Source: Agromyces hippuratus
GTDB lineage: Bacteria > Actinomycetota > Actinomycetes > Actinomycetales > Microbacteriaceae
Length of the DNA stretch: 64,000 nt
Reading direction: 5' to 3'
Assembly (NCBI RefSeq): GCF_013410355.1
Contig: NZ_JACCFI010000001.1
Location: forward strand, 2,356,001 to 2,420,000
Positions 17,996 through 26,059 of the stretch are shown here, piece after piece (the first letter of the stretch is position 1; each line of letters starts with the position of its first letter). The position numbers and the translations under genes were made by a program. The notes under the pieces are model-generated. The model had not been told where the DNA came from. It searched no databases and was given only the letters and a program-made list of their open reading frames with translations.

Positions 17996-19423
17996 ATGTC
18001 GAAAGTCCTCTCCAGCCTGCCCGTCGGCGAACGCGTCGGCATCGCCTTCTCCGGCGGCCTCGACACCTCGGTCGCGGTCGCGTGGATGCGCGAGAAGGGT
18101 GCAGTGCCCTGCACCTACACGGCCGACCTCGGCCAGCCCGACGAGCCCGACGTCGAGGCCGTTCCCGGCCGCGCCATCGAGTACGGCGCCGAGATCTCGC
18201 GCCTCGTCGACTGCCGGGCCGCGCTCGTCGAAGAGGGCCTCGTCGCGCTGCAGTGCGGCGCCTTCCACATCCGCTCGGGCGGCAAGGCGTACTTCAACAC
18301 GACCCCGCTCGGCCGCGCCGTCACCGGCACGCTGCTCGTGCGCGCGATGCTCGAAGACGGCGTCGACATCTGGGGCGACGGCTCGACCTACAAGGGCAAT
18401 GACATCGAGCGGTTCTACCGCTACGGCCTCATGGCCAACCCGCGCCTGCGCATCTACAAGCCGTGGCTCGACGCCGACTTCGTCACCGAGCTCGGCGGCC
18501 GCGCCGAGATGAGCGAGTGGCTGCAGCAGCGCGATCTGCCGTACCGCGCCTCCGCCGAGAAGGCGTACTCGACCGACGCGAACATCTGGGGCGCGACGCA
18601 CGAGGCCAAGGTGCTCGAGGAGCTCGACGCCGGCATCACCACGGTCGAGCCGATCATGGGCGTGAAGTTCTGGGACGAAGACGTCGAGATCGCGACCGAA
18701 GACATCACGGTGCGCTTCGAGCAGGGCCGGCCGGTCGCGCTCGACGGCGTCGTCTTCGATGACGCCGTCGCACTCGTGCTCGAGGCGAACGCCATCGGGG
18801 GCCGCCACGGCCTCGGCATGAGCGACCAGATCGAGAACCGCATCATCGAGGCGAAGTCGCGCGGCATCTACGAGGCACCGGGCATGGCCCTGCTGCACAT
18901 CGCCTACGAGCGCCTCGTGAACGCGATCCACAACGAAGACACGATCGCGAACTACCACAACGAGGGTCGCCGCCTCGGGCGCCTCATGTACGAGGGCCGC
19001 TGGCTCGACCCGCAGTCACTCATGCTCCGCGAGTCGATCGTGCGCTGGGTCGCCTCGGCCGTCACCGGCGAGGTCACCCTGCGCCTGCGCCGCGGCGACG
19101 ACTACACGATCATGAACACGACGGGCCCGTCGCTCAGCTACCAGCCCGAGAAGCTCTCGATGGAGCGCGTCGGCGACCAGGCGTTCGGCCCCGAAGACCG
19201 CATCGGTCAGCTCACGATGCGCAACCTCGACATCGCCGACTCGCGCGCCCGCCTCGAGCAGTACGCGCACCTCAACCTCGTGGGCGGCGCGACCGCCGCG
19301 CTCGTCGGCGACCTCGCCGTCGGCGATGCGGCGCAGATCCTCGCGGGTCCGGCCGAGTCCGACCTCGACGTCGCGACGGATGCCGCGAACGAGGCCTCCG
19401 CGTTCGACCTCGGCACCGACTGA
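17996..19423 (+). CDS. argG: Argininosuccinate synthase (long, ArgG type 2)
   Basis: Joins citrulline and aspartate with ATP to argininosuccinate in arginine biosynthesis, in the cytoplasm. The 475-aa length and the sequence are of the longer E. coli-type subfamily, not the roughly 400-aa type usually found in actinobacterial arg operons. The ATP-pyrophosphatase P-loop is IAFSGGLDTSVA. Further family motifs are GDGSTYKGNDIERFYRYG, STDANIWGATHE and SDQIENRIIEAKSRGIYEAPG. No other arg gene is nearby. The start is set by a leaderless -10 box. The C-terminal 40 residues after GGATAALVGD are Ala/Asp-rich and variable. Confidence 0.95.
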   Translation: MSKVLSSLPVGERVGIAFSGGLDTSVAVAWMREKGAVPCTYTADLGQPDEPDVEAVPGRAIEYGAEISRLVDCRAALVEEGLVALQCGAFHIRSGGKAYFNTTPLGRAVTGTLLVRAMLEDGVDIWGDGSTYKGNDIERFYRYGLMANPRLRIYKPWLDADFVTELGGRAEMSEWLQQRDLPYRASAEKAYSTDANIWGATHEAKVLEELDAGITTVEPIMGVKFWDEDVEIATEDITVRFEQGRPVALDGVVFDDAVALVLEANAIGGRHGLGMSDQIENRIIEAKSRGIYEAPGMALLHIAYERLVNAIHNEDTIANYHNEGRRLGRLMYEGRWLDPQSLMLRESIVRWVASAVTGEVTLRLRRGDDYTIMNTTGPSLSYQPEKLSMERVGDQAFGPEDRIGQLTMRNLDIADSRARLEQYAHLNLVGGATAALVGDLAVGDAAQILAGPAESDLDVATDAANEASAFDLGTD

Positions 19424-19447
19424 CGCACGAGCACCGCGGCGAGATCA

Positions 19448-19483
19448 CTCGGGCGAGCCGTCCCCCCGGGCGGCCCACCCGAG
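19448..19483 (+). terminator. Possible argG terminator hairpin
   Basis: CTCGGG...CCCGAG outer arms enclose GCCG...CGGC. It lies 25 bp after argG and has no T tract. Weak support. Confidence 0.35.
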
Positions 19484-19531
19484 CTGTCGATCGCTTCCCC
19501 CTGCTGATCGACCGCCGAGCCGGGCAGTTGC

Positions 19532-19870
19532 TCAGCTCGGAGGACGTTCCCCGGTGCAGCCGTTCTCGGCGAAGTCGGGGTCGCCACGACCCTCGAACCA
19601 GGTCGGCGTGCCGTGGTCGTCGTACCAGAAGCCCGGGTAGACGTCTTCTTCGTCCTGGTGCTTCGCGTGCGCCTTGACGACGGCGATCTTGTCGGTCTCG
19701 ATGTAGACGAACGGGTTCTTGGCACTGTGCGTCGCGTGGCAGTACGGCACCTTGTGGTCGCCGTCGACCGGTGACGTCGCGTTGGCGACGGCGCCGGCTC
19801 CGAGCACGCTGATCGCGATGAACGGCACTGCGGCGAGCCCTGCCGTCAGACGGCGTGTGATGGTTGACAT
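19532..19870 (-). CDS. Small secreted protein with CHATxSxxNPFV domain
   Basis: A 112-aa exported protein. A signal peptide (residues 1-31, MSTITRRLTAGLAAVPFIAISVLGAGAV) ends at ANA. The mature part has VPYCHATHSAKNPFVYIETDKIAVVKAHAKHQDEEDVYPGFWYDDHG. This resembles a short extracellular module seen in many bacterial surface proteins (ICHATGSxxNPYVxIxV...GHxxHxxDIIPxF) whose function is not known to me. Two Cys (one in the module, one near the C-terminus) could pair; clustered His/Asp could bind metal. The ATG has GAGGGGAGA upstream. It stands alone, convergent with argG. Calling it secreted is safe; function is not assigned. Confidence 0.7.
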   Translation of the reverse strand: MSTITRRLTAGLAAVPFIAISVLGAGAVANATSPVDGDHKVPYCHATHSAKNPFVYIETDKIAVVKAHAKHQDEEDVYPGFWYDDHGTPTWFEGRGDPDFAENGCTGERPPS

Positions 19871-20052
19871 CGGTGAGTCTCCCCTCGACTCGGGTCTCGG
19901 GTGCCGCTGCCAGATGGAGTGACGCACCCGGTGCGAGTGCCGACGTCGCCGGTACCGCGCACACCTGAAGGGTAGGCCGATGCACACCGGCAGGCGTACC
20001 CCAAACCGGGGGACACGAACAGTGGAGCGGGCTCTCGAACAGTGGGCCCGGG

Positions 20053-20421
20053 TCAGGCGGCGGTCTGCTGGTGCGCCGCCACCCGCCACGAGCCGCCCTC
20101 GATGAGGTACGTCGTCGACATGCGGAGGTTCACCGTGTCGTCGCCCCGACGCGCCACCGCCCGGTAGACGAGGATGCCGGCACGATCGCCGAGCCGGATC
20201 ACCGCCGGCTCGTGCAGGTGGTACTCGTCCCACGGCGGCGCGCTCCGCATCGCCGTGAGGATCTCGTCGCGCCCGAACGCGGCGCCGTCGACGATCATCA
20301 GGGCGTCGCGGGTCATGGCACGTTGGTAGTGCTCACCGCCCCGACCCTCGACGATCGCCCGCCATCCGGCGTGCTCTTCATGCATGAGTCGAGCGGGCAG
20401 ATCATCGGTGATCTCGGTCAT
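20053..20421 (-). CDS. SnoaL/DUF4440-like NTF2-fold protein
   Basis: A 122-aa cytoplasmic protein with the alpha+beta cone pattern: helix (LMHEEHAGWRAIVEGRGGEHYQRAM), then TRDALMIVDGAAFGRDEILTAM, and four strands ending in STTYLIEGGSWRVAAHQQTAA. The last phrase is the hallmark of DUF4440/SnoaL-like proteins, which bind small molecules or act as isomerases or hydrolases in diverse pathways. The substrate cannot be inferred. A TACCGT box 7 nt before the ATG indicates a leaderless mRNA. Neighbours (a secreted peptide and CorA) give no functional hint. Confidence 0.7.
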   Translation of the reverse strand: MTEITDDLPARLMHEEHAGWRAIVEGRGGEHYQRAMTRDALMIVDGAAFGRDEILTAMRSAPPWDEYHLHEPAVIRLGDRAGILVYRAVARRGDDTVNLRMSTTYLIEGGSWRVAAHQQTAA

Positions 20422-20428
20422 GCCCCCA

Positions 20429-20434
20429 ACGGTA
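20429..20434 (-). promoter_or_regulatory. -10 box of leaderless promoter (SnoaL-like gene)
   Basis: TACCGT on the minus strand, 7 nt before the ATG at 20421. Confidence 0.5.
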
Positions 20435-20491
20435 ACCGCGAACGGATGCCGCGGGAAGAGGCCGCGCGAACGGGCCGGGAGAAGACGACGG

Positions 20492-21508
20492 TCAGAGCCA
20501 GCCCTTGCGCTTGAAGAGCCCGTACAGCACGCCCGCGAAGGCGAGCATCAGCGCGATCGCGAACGGGTAGCCCCATCGCTCGTCGAGTTCGGGCATGTGC
20601 GTGAAGTTCATGCCGTAGATGCCGGCCACGAGCGTCGGCGCGAAGATGATCGCCGCCCAGCTCGAGACCTTCTTGGCCTGCTCGCTCTGGGCGACGGCGG
20701 CCTCGGAGAGCACCTTCGTCTCCTCGTTCTGCCGCTGCGCCACGAGCGTCGAGTGCACCTGCAGGGCGTTCTGCAGCAGCTGGCGGAACGTGTCGCCGCG
20801 CTCGACGATGCGGATGACGTGGTCCTTCACGTCGCGCAGGTACCGCTGCAGCTCGAGGTCGATGGCGTACTTCTCGAAGCCGCGCTCGAGGGCGTCGAAC
20901 ATGCCCACGAGCGGCCGGGTGGCGCGCTGGAACTCCATGACCTCGCTCGCGAGGTCGTAGATGCGCCGAGTGACCTCGGGATCGCCCGAGAAGAGCTGCT
21001 CCTCGATCTCGTCGATGTCGTTCTCGAGCCCGAGGTCGACCGGCGAGTATTCGTCGACGACCTCGTCGAGCACGGCGTAGAGCACCGCCTCGGGGCCCTT
21101 CGCGAGCAACTCGGGCGAGGACTCGAGGCGACGGCGAACCCGCGCGAGGTTCGGCGACTCGGCATGGCGGATCGTGATCGCGAAGTCGAGGCCGATGAAC
21201 ACGTGCAGCTCGCCGAATTCCACCTGCTCCACCTCGTCGAGGTAGCGCGCAGGGCGCAGCACCACGAAGAGGGTGTCGCCGTAGCGCTCGAGCTTGGCCC
21301 GCTGGTGGCCCTTGCGCGTGTCCTCCACCGCGAGGGGGTGCAGGCCGAACTCCTGCGCGAGCGCATCGAGCTCGGCGTCGGTCGGCCGGTAGAGCCCGAT
21401 CCATGCGAAGCCCCCGTGCTCGGCGCGCCGCTCGAACGTCTCGTCGAGGGACGTCGGGGTCGCGACGCGCGTGCCGTCGCGGTAGATCGCGTTGTCGATG
21501 ACCGTCAT
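20492..21508 (-). CDS. corA: CorA family magnesium/divalent cation channel
   Basis: Predicted 338-aa inner-membrane homopentameric channel for Mg2+ (or Co2+/Ni2+). A long cytoplasmic alpha/beta funnel domain (residues 1-270) leads to two C-terminal helices. The first helix ends with the diagnostic YGMNF, followed by the periplasmic loop THMPELDERWGYPF, the second helix and a basic KRKGWL end. The start is the ATG at 21508, 7 nt after a CAGACT box; a longer version from 21529 adds seven residues with no support. Tandem copies of an intergenic repeat lie in the promoter-distal region between this gene and the methyltransferase. Confidence 0.93.
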   Translation of the reverse strand: MTVIDNAIYRDGTRVATPTSLDETFERRAEHGGFAWIGLYRPTDAELDALAQEFGLHPLAVEDTRKGHQRAKLERYGDTLFVVLRPARYLDEVEQVEFGELHVFIGLDFAITIRHAESPNLARVRRRLESSPELLAKGPEAVLYAVLDEVVDEYSPVDLGLENDIDEIEEQLFSGDPEVTRRIYDLASEVMEFQRATRPLVGMFDALERGFEKYAIDLELQRYLRDVKDHVIRIVERGDTFRQLLQNALQVHSTLVAQRQNEETKVLSEAAVAQSEQAKKVSSWAAIIFAPTLVAGIYGMNFTHMPELDERWGYPFAIALMLAFAGVLYGLFKRKGWL

Positions 21509-21515
21509 CGGGCCC

Positions 21516-21521
21516 AGTCTG
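21516..21521 (-). promoter_or_regulatory. Weak -10 box of leaderless promoter for corA
   Basis: CAGACT on the minus strand, 7 nt before the ATG at 21508. The first T of the consensus is missing. Confidence 0.35.
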
Positions 21522-21534
21522 TCAGGCATCTGCC

Positions 21535-21640
21535 GGTTGAGCTCGCTGAAACCCGGTCGTGAGCGGGCTCAGGTTCCGACAGGCTCAGGTTTCGACGGGC
21601 TCAGGTTTCGACGGGCTCAGGTTTCGACGGGCTCAACCTG
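21535..21640. repeat. Cluster of intergenic repeat: one forward copy, four reverse tandem copies
   Basis: GGTTGAGCTCGCTGAAACC (21535-21553) is followed by four 16-bp units GGCTCAGGTTTCGACG (21566-21629; the first is diverged) and a partial fifth. The unit is the reverse complement of the short repeat at 57394-57412. The partial unit supplies the stop codon of the methyltransferase gene. Confidence 0.8.
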
Positions 21641-22283
21641 CAGCGGGCGGCACGGCGTGCGTCAGCACCCACGAGTGCATGGCGATCGCGGCCGCGGCGC
21701 TCGCGTTGAGCGAACGGGTGGAGCCGTACTGCGTGATCTCGACGATCGCGTCGGCGGCTGCGGTCGCTTCGGGCGAGAGCCCCGGGCCCTCCTGTCCGAA
21801 GAGCAGCACGCAGCGCTCGGGCCATGCGAACGCCTCGATCGGCACGGAGCCCTCGACGTTGTCGACGGCGATCACGGGCACGGATGCCTCGTGCGCCCAC
21901 TCGGCGAAGGCCGCGACATCCGGGTGGTAGACGACGTGCTGGTAGCGGTCGGTGACCATCGCGCCCCGCTTGTTCCAGCGGCGACGGCCGATGATGTGCA
22001 CGGTGTCGGCCGCGAAGGCGTTCGCACTCCGCACGATCGAGCCGATGTTCATGTCGTGCTGCCAATTCTCGATGGCCACGTGGAACGGGTGCCGGTGCTC
22101 GTCGAGGTCGGCGACGATCGCGTCCATGCGCCAGTACCGGTACCGGTCGATGACGTTGCGCGTGTCGCCGTGCTCGAGCAGCTCGGGGTCGAAGTGCGGC
22201 TCATCCGGCCACTCGGCCTCACCGCCCGGCCACGGCCCGACGCCGTGGGTCAGGGCGGGTTCGGGGGTCGATTCGGCTTCCAC
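21633..22283 (-). CDS. SpoU/TrmH family RNA 2'-O-methyltransferase
   Basis: A 216-aa cytoplasmic protein with the three SPOUT motifs for S-adenosylmethionine binding through a C-terminal knot: NIGSIVRSANAF, VLLFGQEGPGLSPEA and ITQYGSTRSLNASAAAAIAMHSW. The N-terminal 75 residues are an extension with RYWRMDAIVADLDEHRHPFHVAIENWQHDMN. It would 2'-O-methylate a tRNA or rRNA ribose; the target is not evident. The GTG at 22283 is preferred because the TACCCT box is 6 nt before it but only 3 nt before the adjacent in-frame ATG (22286). The stop codon lies inside a copy of the intergenic repeat. Confidence 0.88.
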   Translation of the reverse strand: MEAESTPEPALTHGVGPWPGGEAEWPDEPHFDPELLEHGDTRNVIDRYRYWRMDAIVADLDEHRHPFHVAIENWQHDMNIGSIVRSANAFAADTVHIIGRRRWNKRGAMVTDRYQHVVYHPDVAAFAEWAHEASVPVIAVDNVEGSVPIEAFAWPERCVLLFGQEGPGLSPEATAAADAIVEITQYGSTRSLNASAAAAIAMHSWVLTHAVPPAAG

Positions 22284-22289
22284 CATGCA

Positions 22290-22295
22290 AGGGTA
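22290..22295 (-). promoter_or_regulatory. -10 box of leaderless promoter (SpoU methyltransferase)
   Basis: TACCCT on the minus strand, 6 nt before the GTG at 22283. Confidence 0.45.
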
Positions 22296-22382
22296 CGGCC
22301 CGGTGCGTGCGCGACGGGCCGGGGCGAGGCCGGTCTCGGTCGTCGAACGAGATATCGCCGCGGCGGCGACCCGGCCTCCGCG

Positions 22383-23075
22383 CTACGGGCGCGGTCCGTC
22401 GTCCTTCCGGTCCACGCCGTCGACGCCTGACGTCCGGCGGGAGACGACCCCCGTCTCGTATGCCAGCACCACGGCCCGAATCCGATCTCGCAGGCCGAGC
22501 TTGCTCAGGATGCGCCCGACATGGGTCTTCACCGTGGTCTCGGAGAGGAAGAGCTGCGCCCCGATCTCCGCGTTCGAATCGCCGCGCGCGAGGCCGAGGA
22601 AGACGTCTCGCTCCCGGTCGGTGAGCTTGCGCAGGACGGCGTCGGGGTCAGCGGTCGGCGCGATGAGATGGTCGAGGAGGCGACGGGTGGTCGCCGGAGC
22701 GATGACGGCGTCGCCGTCGTGGACGTGCCGGATGGCGGCGATGATCTCCTCGCCGGGCGCGTCCTTCAGGATGAACCCGCTCGCTCCGGCACCGAGCGCG
22801 TCGAACGCGTACTCGTCGAGGTCGAAGGTCGTGAGCACGAGCACCTTGGGAGGATCGTCGAGCTTCTGGATCTCCCGTGTGGCCTCGATGCCGTCCATGA
22901 CCGGCATGCGGACGTCCATCACGACGACATCGATCTGCTCGGTCTCGAGCACTCGGAGCGCCTCGCGGCCCTGACCGGCCTCTGCGACGACGTCCATGTC
23001 GGGTTGGGACCGAGCCACCATCGCCAGCCCCTGTCGGAGGAGTTCTTGATCGTCGACGATCAGCAGGCGGATCAC
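22383..23075 (-). CDS. NarL/FixJ-type response regulator
   Basis: A 230-aa DNA-binding regulator. The receiver domain (1-120) has acidic D8-D9, phosphoacceptor D54 in VVVMDVRMP, the T/S switch (LTTFD) and K in ILKDAPGEE. A LuxR-type helix-turn-helix occupies about 148-210 (LTDRERDVFLGLARGDSNAEIGAQLFLSETTVKTHVGRILSKL). Its ATG overlaps the stop of the kinase gene by four bases (ATGA), so the pair is translationally coupled. The targets are unknown; the two upstream membrane proteins of the same operon are the obvious candidates for co-function. It is the last gene of a four-gene minus-strand operon. Confidence 0.93.
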   Translation of the reverse strand: MIRLLIVDDQELLRQGLAMVARSQPDMDVVAEAGQGREALRVLETEQIDVVVMDVRMPVMDGIEATREIQKLDDPPKVLVLTTFDLDEYAFDALGAGASGFILKDAPGEEIIAAIRHVHDGDAVIAPATTRRLLDHLIAPTADPDAVLRKLTDRERDVFLGLARGDSNAEIGAQLFLSETTVKTHVGRILSKLGLRDRIRAVVLAYETGVVSRRTSGVDGVDRKDDGPRP

Positions 23076-24346
23076 GGCAGTCTCCGGTCGTCGTAGGGGA
23101 TGGTCGCGGTGAGGGTGAACCCCTCGCCCGCCCGAGCACGGATCTCGAGCGAGCCTCCGATGATCTGCAGCCGCTCCCTCATGCCGTCCAGCCCGGCACC
23201 GCCCGCGTCATCGTCGACACGGGGGCCGGCGCCGGAGTCCTGGATGCGGATGACGAGCCGGTCGGGCTTCCAGTCGAGGCTGAGACCGGCCCTCGGTGAG
23301 GGCCCTGCATGCTTGAGCACGTTGGTCAGTGCTTCCTGCACGACACGGTACGCGGCGAGGTCGGCTGCGGGGCGCAGCCGACGCTGGTCACCGGATGCCT
23401 CGTCGACGAGCTTCACGCCCGCTTCGCGCACCCGGCTCACCAGCGCCGGCAGATCTGCCAGGCCCGGTTGGGGCACGCGCTCGGTTCCGACCTCCGACCG
23501 CAGCACGCCCAGCAGCCCGCGCATGTCCTGCAGGGACTCGCGGCCGATCCTCGAGATCGTGGCGAACGTCGCGGCAGTGGGCGCGGTCGGATCGGAAAGC
23601 CGGCCGCCTTCGGCTTGGCTCACCATCACCGCCAAGGAGTGGGAGACGATGTCGTGCAGTTCTCGGCTGATGCGATCCCGTTCGGCGCGAGCCGCCTCCG
23701 CACGTTCCCGCGCCCGGTCGGCATCGGCCCGCTCTGCCTTCTCCCGCAGTTCCGCGAAATGGGCGTCTCGCACCCTGGCGAGCCTGCCCAGCGCCCACAG
23801 GCAGAGGATCGTCGCCGTGATGCCGAGCGTCAGCGCCGCACGCCAGATGATGAGCTCGCCGTCGTCGGATGGCCTGCCCCAGACCTGCGGATTCCAGAGC
23901 CGAACCACGACGACGGCGGCCACGGCGAGCGCGACGGTCAAGCAGGCCCAGCTGGCGCGTGCGCCGAGCACGCGCGCCGCGGTGAACACGAGCACCCCGA
24001 AGACGAGGATGCTCGGCAACGCGAACGCCGGAAACGCGTTCCCCGCGGCATCCTGCAACGGAGGAAGCAGCGCGAGCACCAGTGCCATTCCCGCGCCGAT
24101 GCCGAACGCGAGTCGAGGCCAACGGCGCCGCAGCGCCGTCGCGACATGCAGCATGACGACCGCGACCCCCGCGAGAACCCGCCACACGAGTGGGCTGTCG
24201 GAGAGCTGCAGCAGGCGCAGCGACACGAGGCCCAGCGGAATCGCGTAGGCCGCGGCCACGATCAGATCGGTGAGCGCAGGATTCCTCCTGAACAGGCCGT
24301 CCCGCCGCCCGTCGGTCGTGGGCCCTGCGTCGACGATGGAGTTCAT
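23072..24346 (-). CDS. Sensor histidine kinase (HisKA_3 type)
   Basis: A 424-aa membrane kinase. About six transmembrane helices lie in residues 25-190, with hardly any extracytoplasmic domain, so it probably senses within or at the membrane. A coiled-coil linker (ELREKAERADADRARERAEAARAERD) leads to the HisKA_3 phosphoacceptor H231 in RISRELHDIVSHSLAVM. The HATPase_c domain follows, with the N box QEALTNVLKHAG and G boxes DSGAGP and GLDGMRERLQ. It should autophosphorylate and pass phosphate to the coupled response regulator. Both its start (ATGA overlap with the membrane protein) and its end (ATGA overlap with the regulator) are coupled. Confidence 0.93.
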   Translation of the reverse strand: MNSIVDAGPTTDGRRDGLFRRNPALTDLIVAAAYAIPLGLVSLRLLQLSDSPLVWRVLAGVAVVMLHVATALRRRWPRLAFGIGAGMALVLALLPPLQDAAGNAFPAFALPSILVFGVLVFTAARVLGARASWACLTVALAVAAVVVVRLWNPQVWGRPSDDGELIIWRAALTLGITATILCLWALGRLARVRDAHFAELREKAERADADRARERAEAARAERDRISRELHDIVSHSLAVMVSQAEGGRLSDPTAPTAATFATISRIGRESLQDMRGLLGVLRSEVGTERVPQPGLADLPALVSRVREAGVKLVDEASGDQRRLRPAADLAAYRVVQEALTNVLKHAGPSPRAGLSLDWKPDRLVIRIQDSGAGPRVDDDAGGAGLDGMRERLQIIGGSLEIRARAGEGFTLTATIPYDDRRLP

Positions 24347-25455
24347 CCGCTCACCAGACCTCGTGGGCTTGTGGATCGGCGCAGCAGCTCCTGACCGGCG
24401 GTTCGCCTGTGGAGGTAGGCGAGCGCTGCGATCGCAAGCGCCGCGCCCCACAACGGGAAGAACATCTCGGGCAACCACGCTCCGGGCTCGTGCTCCGCCC
24501 CGGTCGCTCCGAACTCCTCGCCTGCGAGTCGCTTCCTCACGTACATCAGGCCCGCCGACATGATCGGCAACGAGATGGCGATCGCGAGGGAGGCGGGGAG
24601 CCGCGGCGGAATCGCCCGCCCGCGCAGGAACGGCACCCACCGCGGCCAGACTTCGCCCCAGGGGCAGACGAGGCCGAGGGTCAGCACGGCCCCGAGGAGG
24701 GCGACGCCGCCCAGACCGGCCCCGATGGGTGCGGCGTGGGCATCGTCGAGCCGCTGCATGAAGCTCGGGCTGATGCCGATCGGCACGCCGGCGAACCATC
24801 CGATTCGCGTGACCGCGTACCCGACGGGAATGACGACGGCCACGCCGGTCGCCCAACGGCCCACGCGAAGCGCGGTCGCGGCCTGCAGCCCCGGTGCCGG
24901 GTGATCGGCCGTCATCTCGCCTGCGCGATTCCGTGCCATCAGGCCGCGAATGCCGAGGGAGGTGAGGCCGGCACCGGCGATCATCAGAACCATTTGGTTG
25001 ATGTTCGGCCAGATGAGCATTGTCGCCATGATATGCGGGTCGACGTGACCGAGGAGGGCCGCAACGGCCATCACCGGCAAGTAGGCGGCGAACACCAGCA
25101 CCCTGAAATCCGTGAGGACGACGGCCAACGCCACGCCGACGAGCACGGCGGCGGCCGCGGGAACGCGAGCAGCCGGACGACGCGCGATCAGCACGACCAG
25201 CACCCCGGCGAGCGCCGCCGCCCCGGCGAGGATCCAGCCGCCGACCTGGCTCGGCAATGGATCCATCACCGAGGCACGCGGCCCGGCCCCGCCGCCGGAG
25301 AAGGGGTATCCCGATGCACCGAGACCCCATGCCGCACCCGCCACGAGATAGGCGGCGGCCCATGCGGCCGAGATCCACCACGGCACCGATCGGAGAGCCC
25401 GGAGCCTCCTCGACGCGGCTCCACCGCTTCGATCCTCGGATGAGAGATGCTCCAC
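24343..25455 (-). CDS. Unrecognised multi-pass membrane protein of a two-component operon
   Basis: A 370-aa protein with about nine hydrophobic helices. The first loop (GASGYPFSGGGAGPRASVMDPLPSQVGG) is long and polar and is likely extracytoplasmic. Other notable segments are HVDPHIMATMLIWPNINQMV, a conserved-looking His/Asn-containing stretch, and GISPSFMQRLDDAHAAPIGAG. I do not recognise a family. It starts 4 nt after the end of the upstream small membrane protein and overlaps the kinase start by four bases. A role as a sensor partner, or a membrane function controlled by the kinase pair, is likely but only inferred from position. Confidence 0.7.
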   Translation of the reverse strand: MEHLSSEDRSGGAASRRLRALRSVPWWISAAWAAAYLVAGAAWGLGASGYPFSGGGAGPRASVMDPLPSQVGGWILAGAAALAGVLVVLIARRPAARVPAAAAVLVGVALAVVLTDFRVLVFAAYLPVMAVAALLGHVDPHIMATMLIWPNINQMVLMIAGAGLTSLGIRGLMARNRAGEMTADHPAPGLQAATALRVGRWATGVAVVIPVGYAVTRIGWFAGVPIGISPSFMQRLDDAHAAPIGAGLGGVALLGAVLTLGLVCPWGEVWPRWVPFLRGRAIPPRLPASLAIAISLPIMSAGLMYVRKRLAGEEFGATGAEHEPGAWLPEMFFPLWGAALAIAALAYLHRRTAGQELLRRSTSPRGLVSG

Positions 25456-25459
25456 GGGC

Positions 25460-25903
25460 CTACCTCACCCGCCCCGGCAGCAGCGCCGCGGCGAGCAGCG
25501 CCGGGCCTCCGATGAGCGACCACAGCCCGGGTCCCGCCGGCGAGAGGATGATCTCGGGGTGCACGCGCAGCACGTTGACGGCCATCAGGCACAGGAGCAC
25601 GCCCACGACCACGATGATCACGCGCGTGACGCGTCCGACTCCGCGGCGCGAGTATCGCCACGCGATGACGGCGATCGCCCAGAGCACGAGGCTGATGCCC
25701 ACCCCGAAGACCAGGAACAGCGGCCATGAGGCATCCGGGTCGGTCGCGAAGCCGCCGGCGTTGGTCACCGTGTGAGCCGCGCCCAAGCCGACGAGGGCGA
25801 GGGCGCCGATGGCGCCCAGGAGACGGCGGGAACGGAAGAACCGGATGGTCGGGGTGTGCGTTCTCTTCGGGATGTTCGTGCGAGTGCTCGTCGGTGTGTC
25901 CAT
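25460..25903 (-). CDS. Small four-helix membrane protein, first gene of two-component operon
   Basis: A 147-aa protein with a basic, Thr/Pro-rich cytoplasmic N-terminus (MDTPTSTRTNIPKRTHT) and four hydrophobic helices: LLGAIGALALVGLGAA, WPLFLVFGVGISLVLWAIAVI, VTRVIIVVVGVLLCLMAV and LWSLIGGPALLAAALL. I do not recognise the family. The reading begins at the only ATG placing the basic stretch before the first helix. It is the promoter-proximal gene of the operon and is divergent from mntH. Four nucleotides separate it from the next gene. Confidence 0.65.
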   Translation of the reverse strand: MDTPTSTRTNIPKRTHTPTIRFFRSRRLLGAIGALALVGLGAAHTVTNAGGFATDPDASWPLFLVFGVGISLVLWAIAVIAWRYSRRGVGRVTRVIIVVVGVLLCLMAVNVLRVHPEIILSPAGPGLWSLIGGPALLAAALLPGRVR

Positions 25904-26030
25904 GCATTCAGGCTGACCCGGTCGGCGCGCCTCGACCATCCTCCGCGGGTATCGGCGCCTTCCTCCTCGCGAACGACATCCGGACCCTCGGGGCGCGGAT
26001 GCGACCCACTCGAAATGTGCGGTTCGAGAC

Positions 26031-26048
26031 TTTTCGGTGCGCCGAAAT
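26031..26048. promoter_or_regulatory. Upstream dyad operator, probable MntR box 1
   Basis: TTTCGG-TGCG-CCGAAA, 6-bp arms with a 4-bp centre. Its centre is 27 bp upstream of the second, near-identical dyad. Confidence 0.55.
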
Positions 26049-26053
26049 CTTGC

Positions 26054-26059
26054 TAGGTT
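26054..26059 (+). promoter_or_regulatory. -10 box of leaderless promoter for mntH
   Basis: TAGGTT, 6 nt before the ATG at 26066. Its last bases are the first bases of operator dyad 2. Confidence 0.55.

Noticed and set aside
21566..21640. Possible CRISPR array (regular 16-bp units)
   Set aside because: Units are directly adjacent without spacers and are copies of a dispersed repeat; no cas genes are near.
23072..25381. 769-codon fused membrane protein-kinase reading
   Set aside because: The upstream half is Arg-rich shadow of the 370-aa membrane protein. The kinase starts at 24346 with an ATGA overlap.
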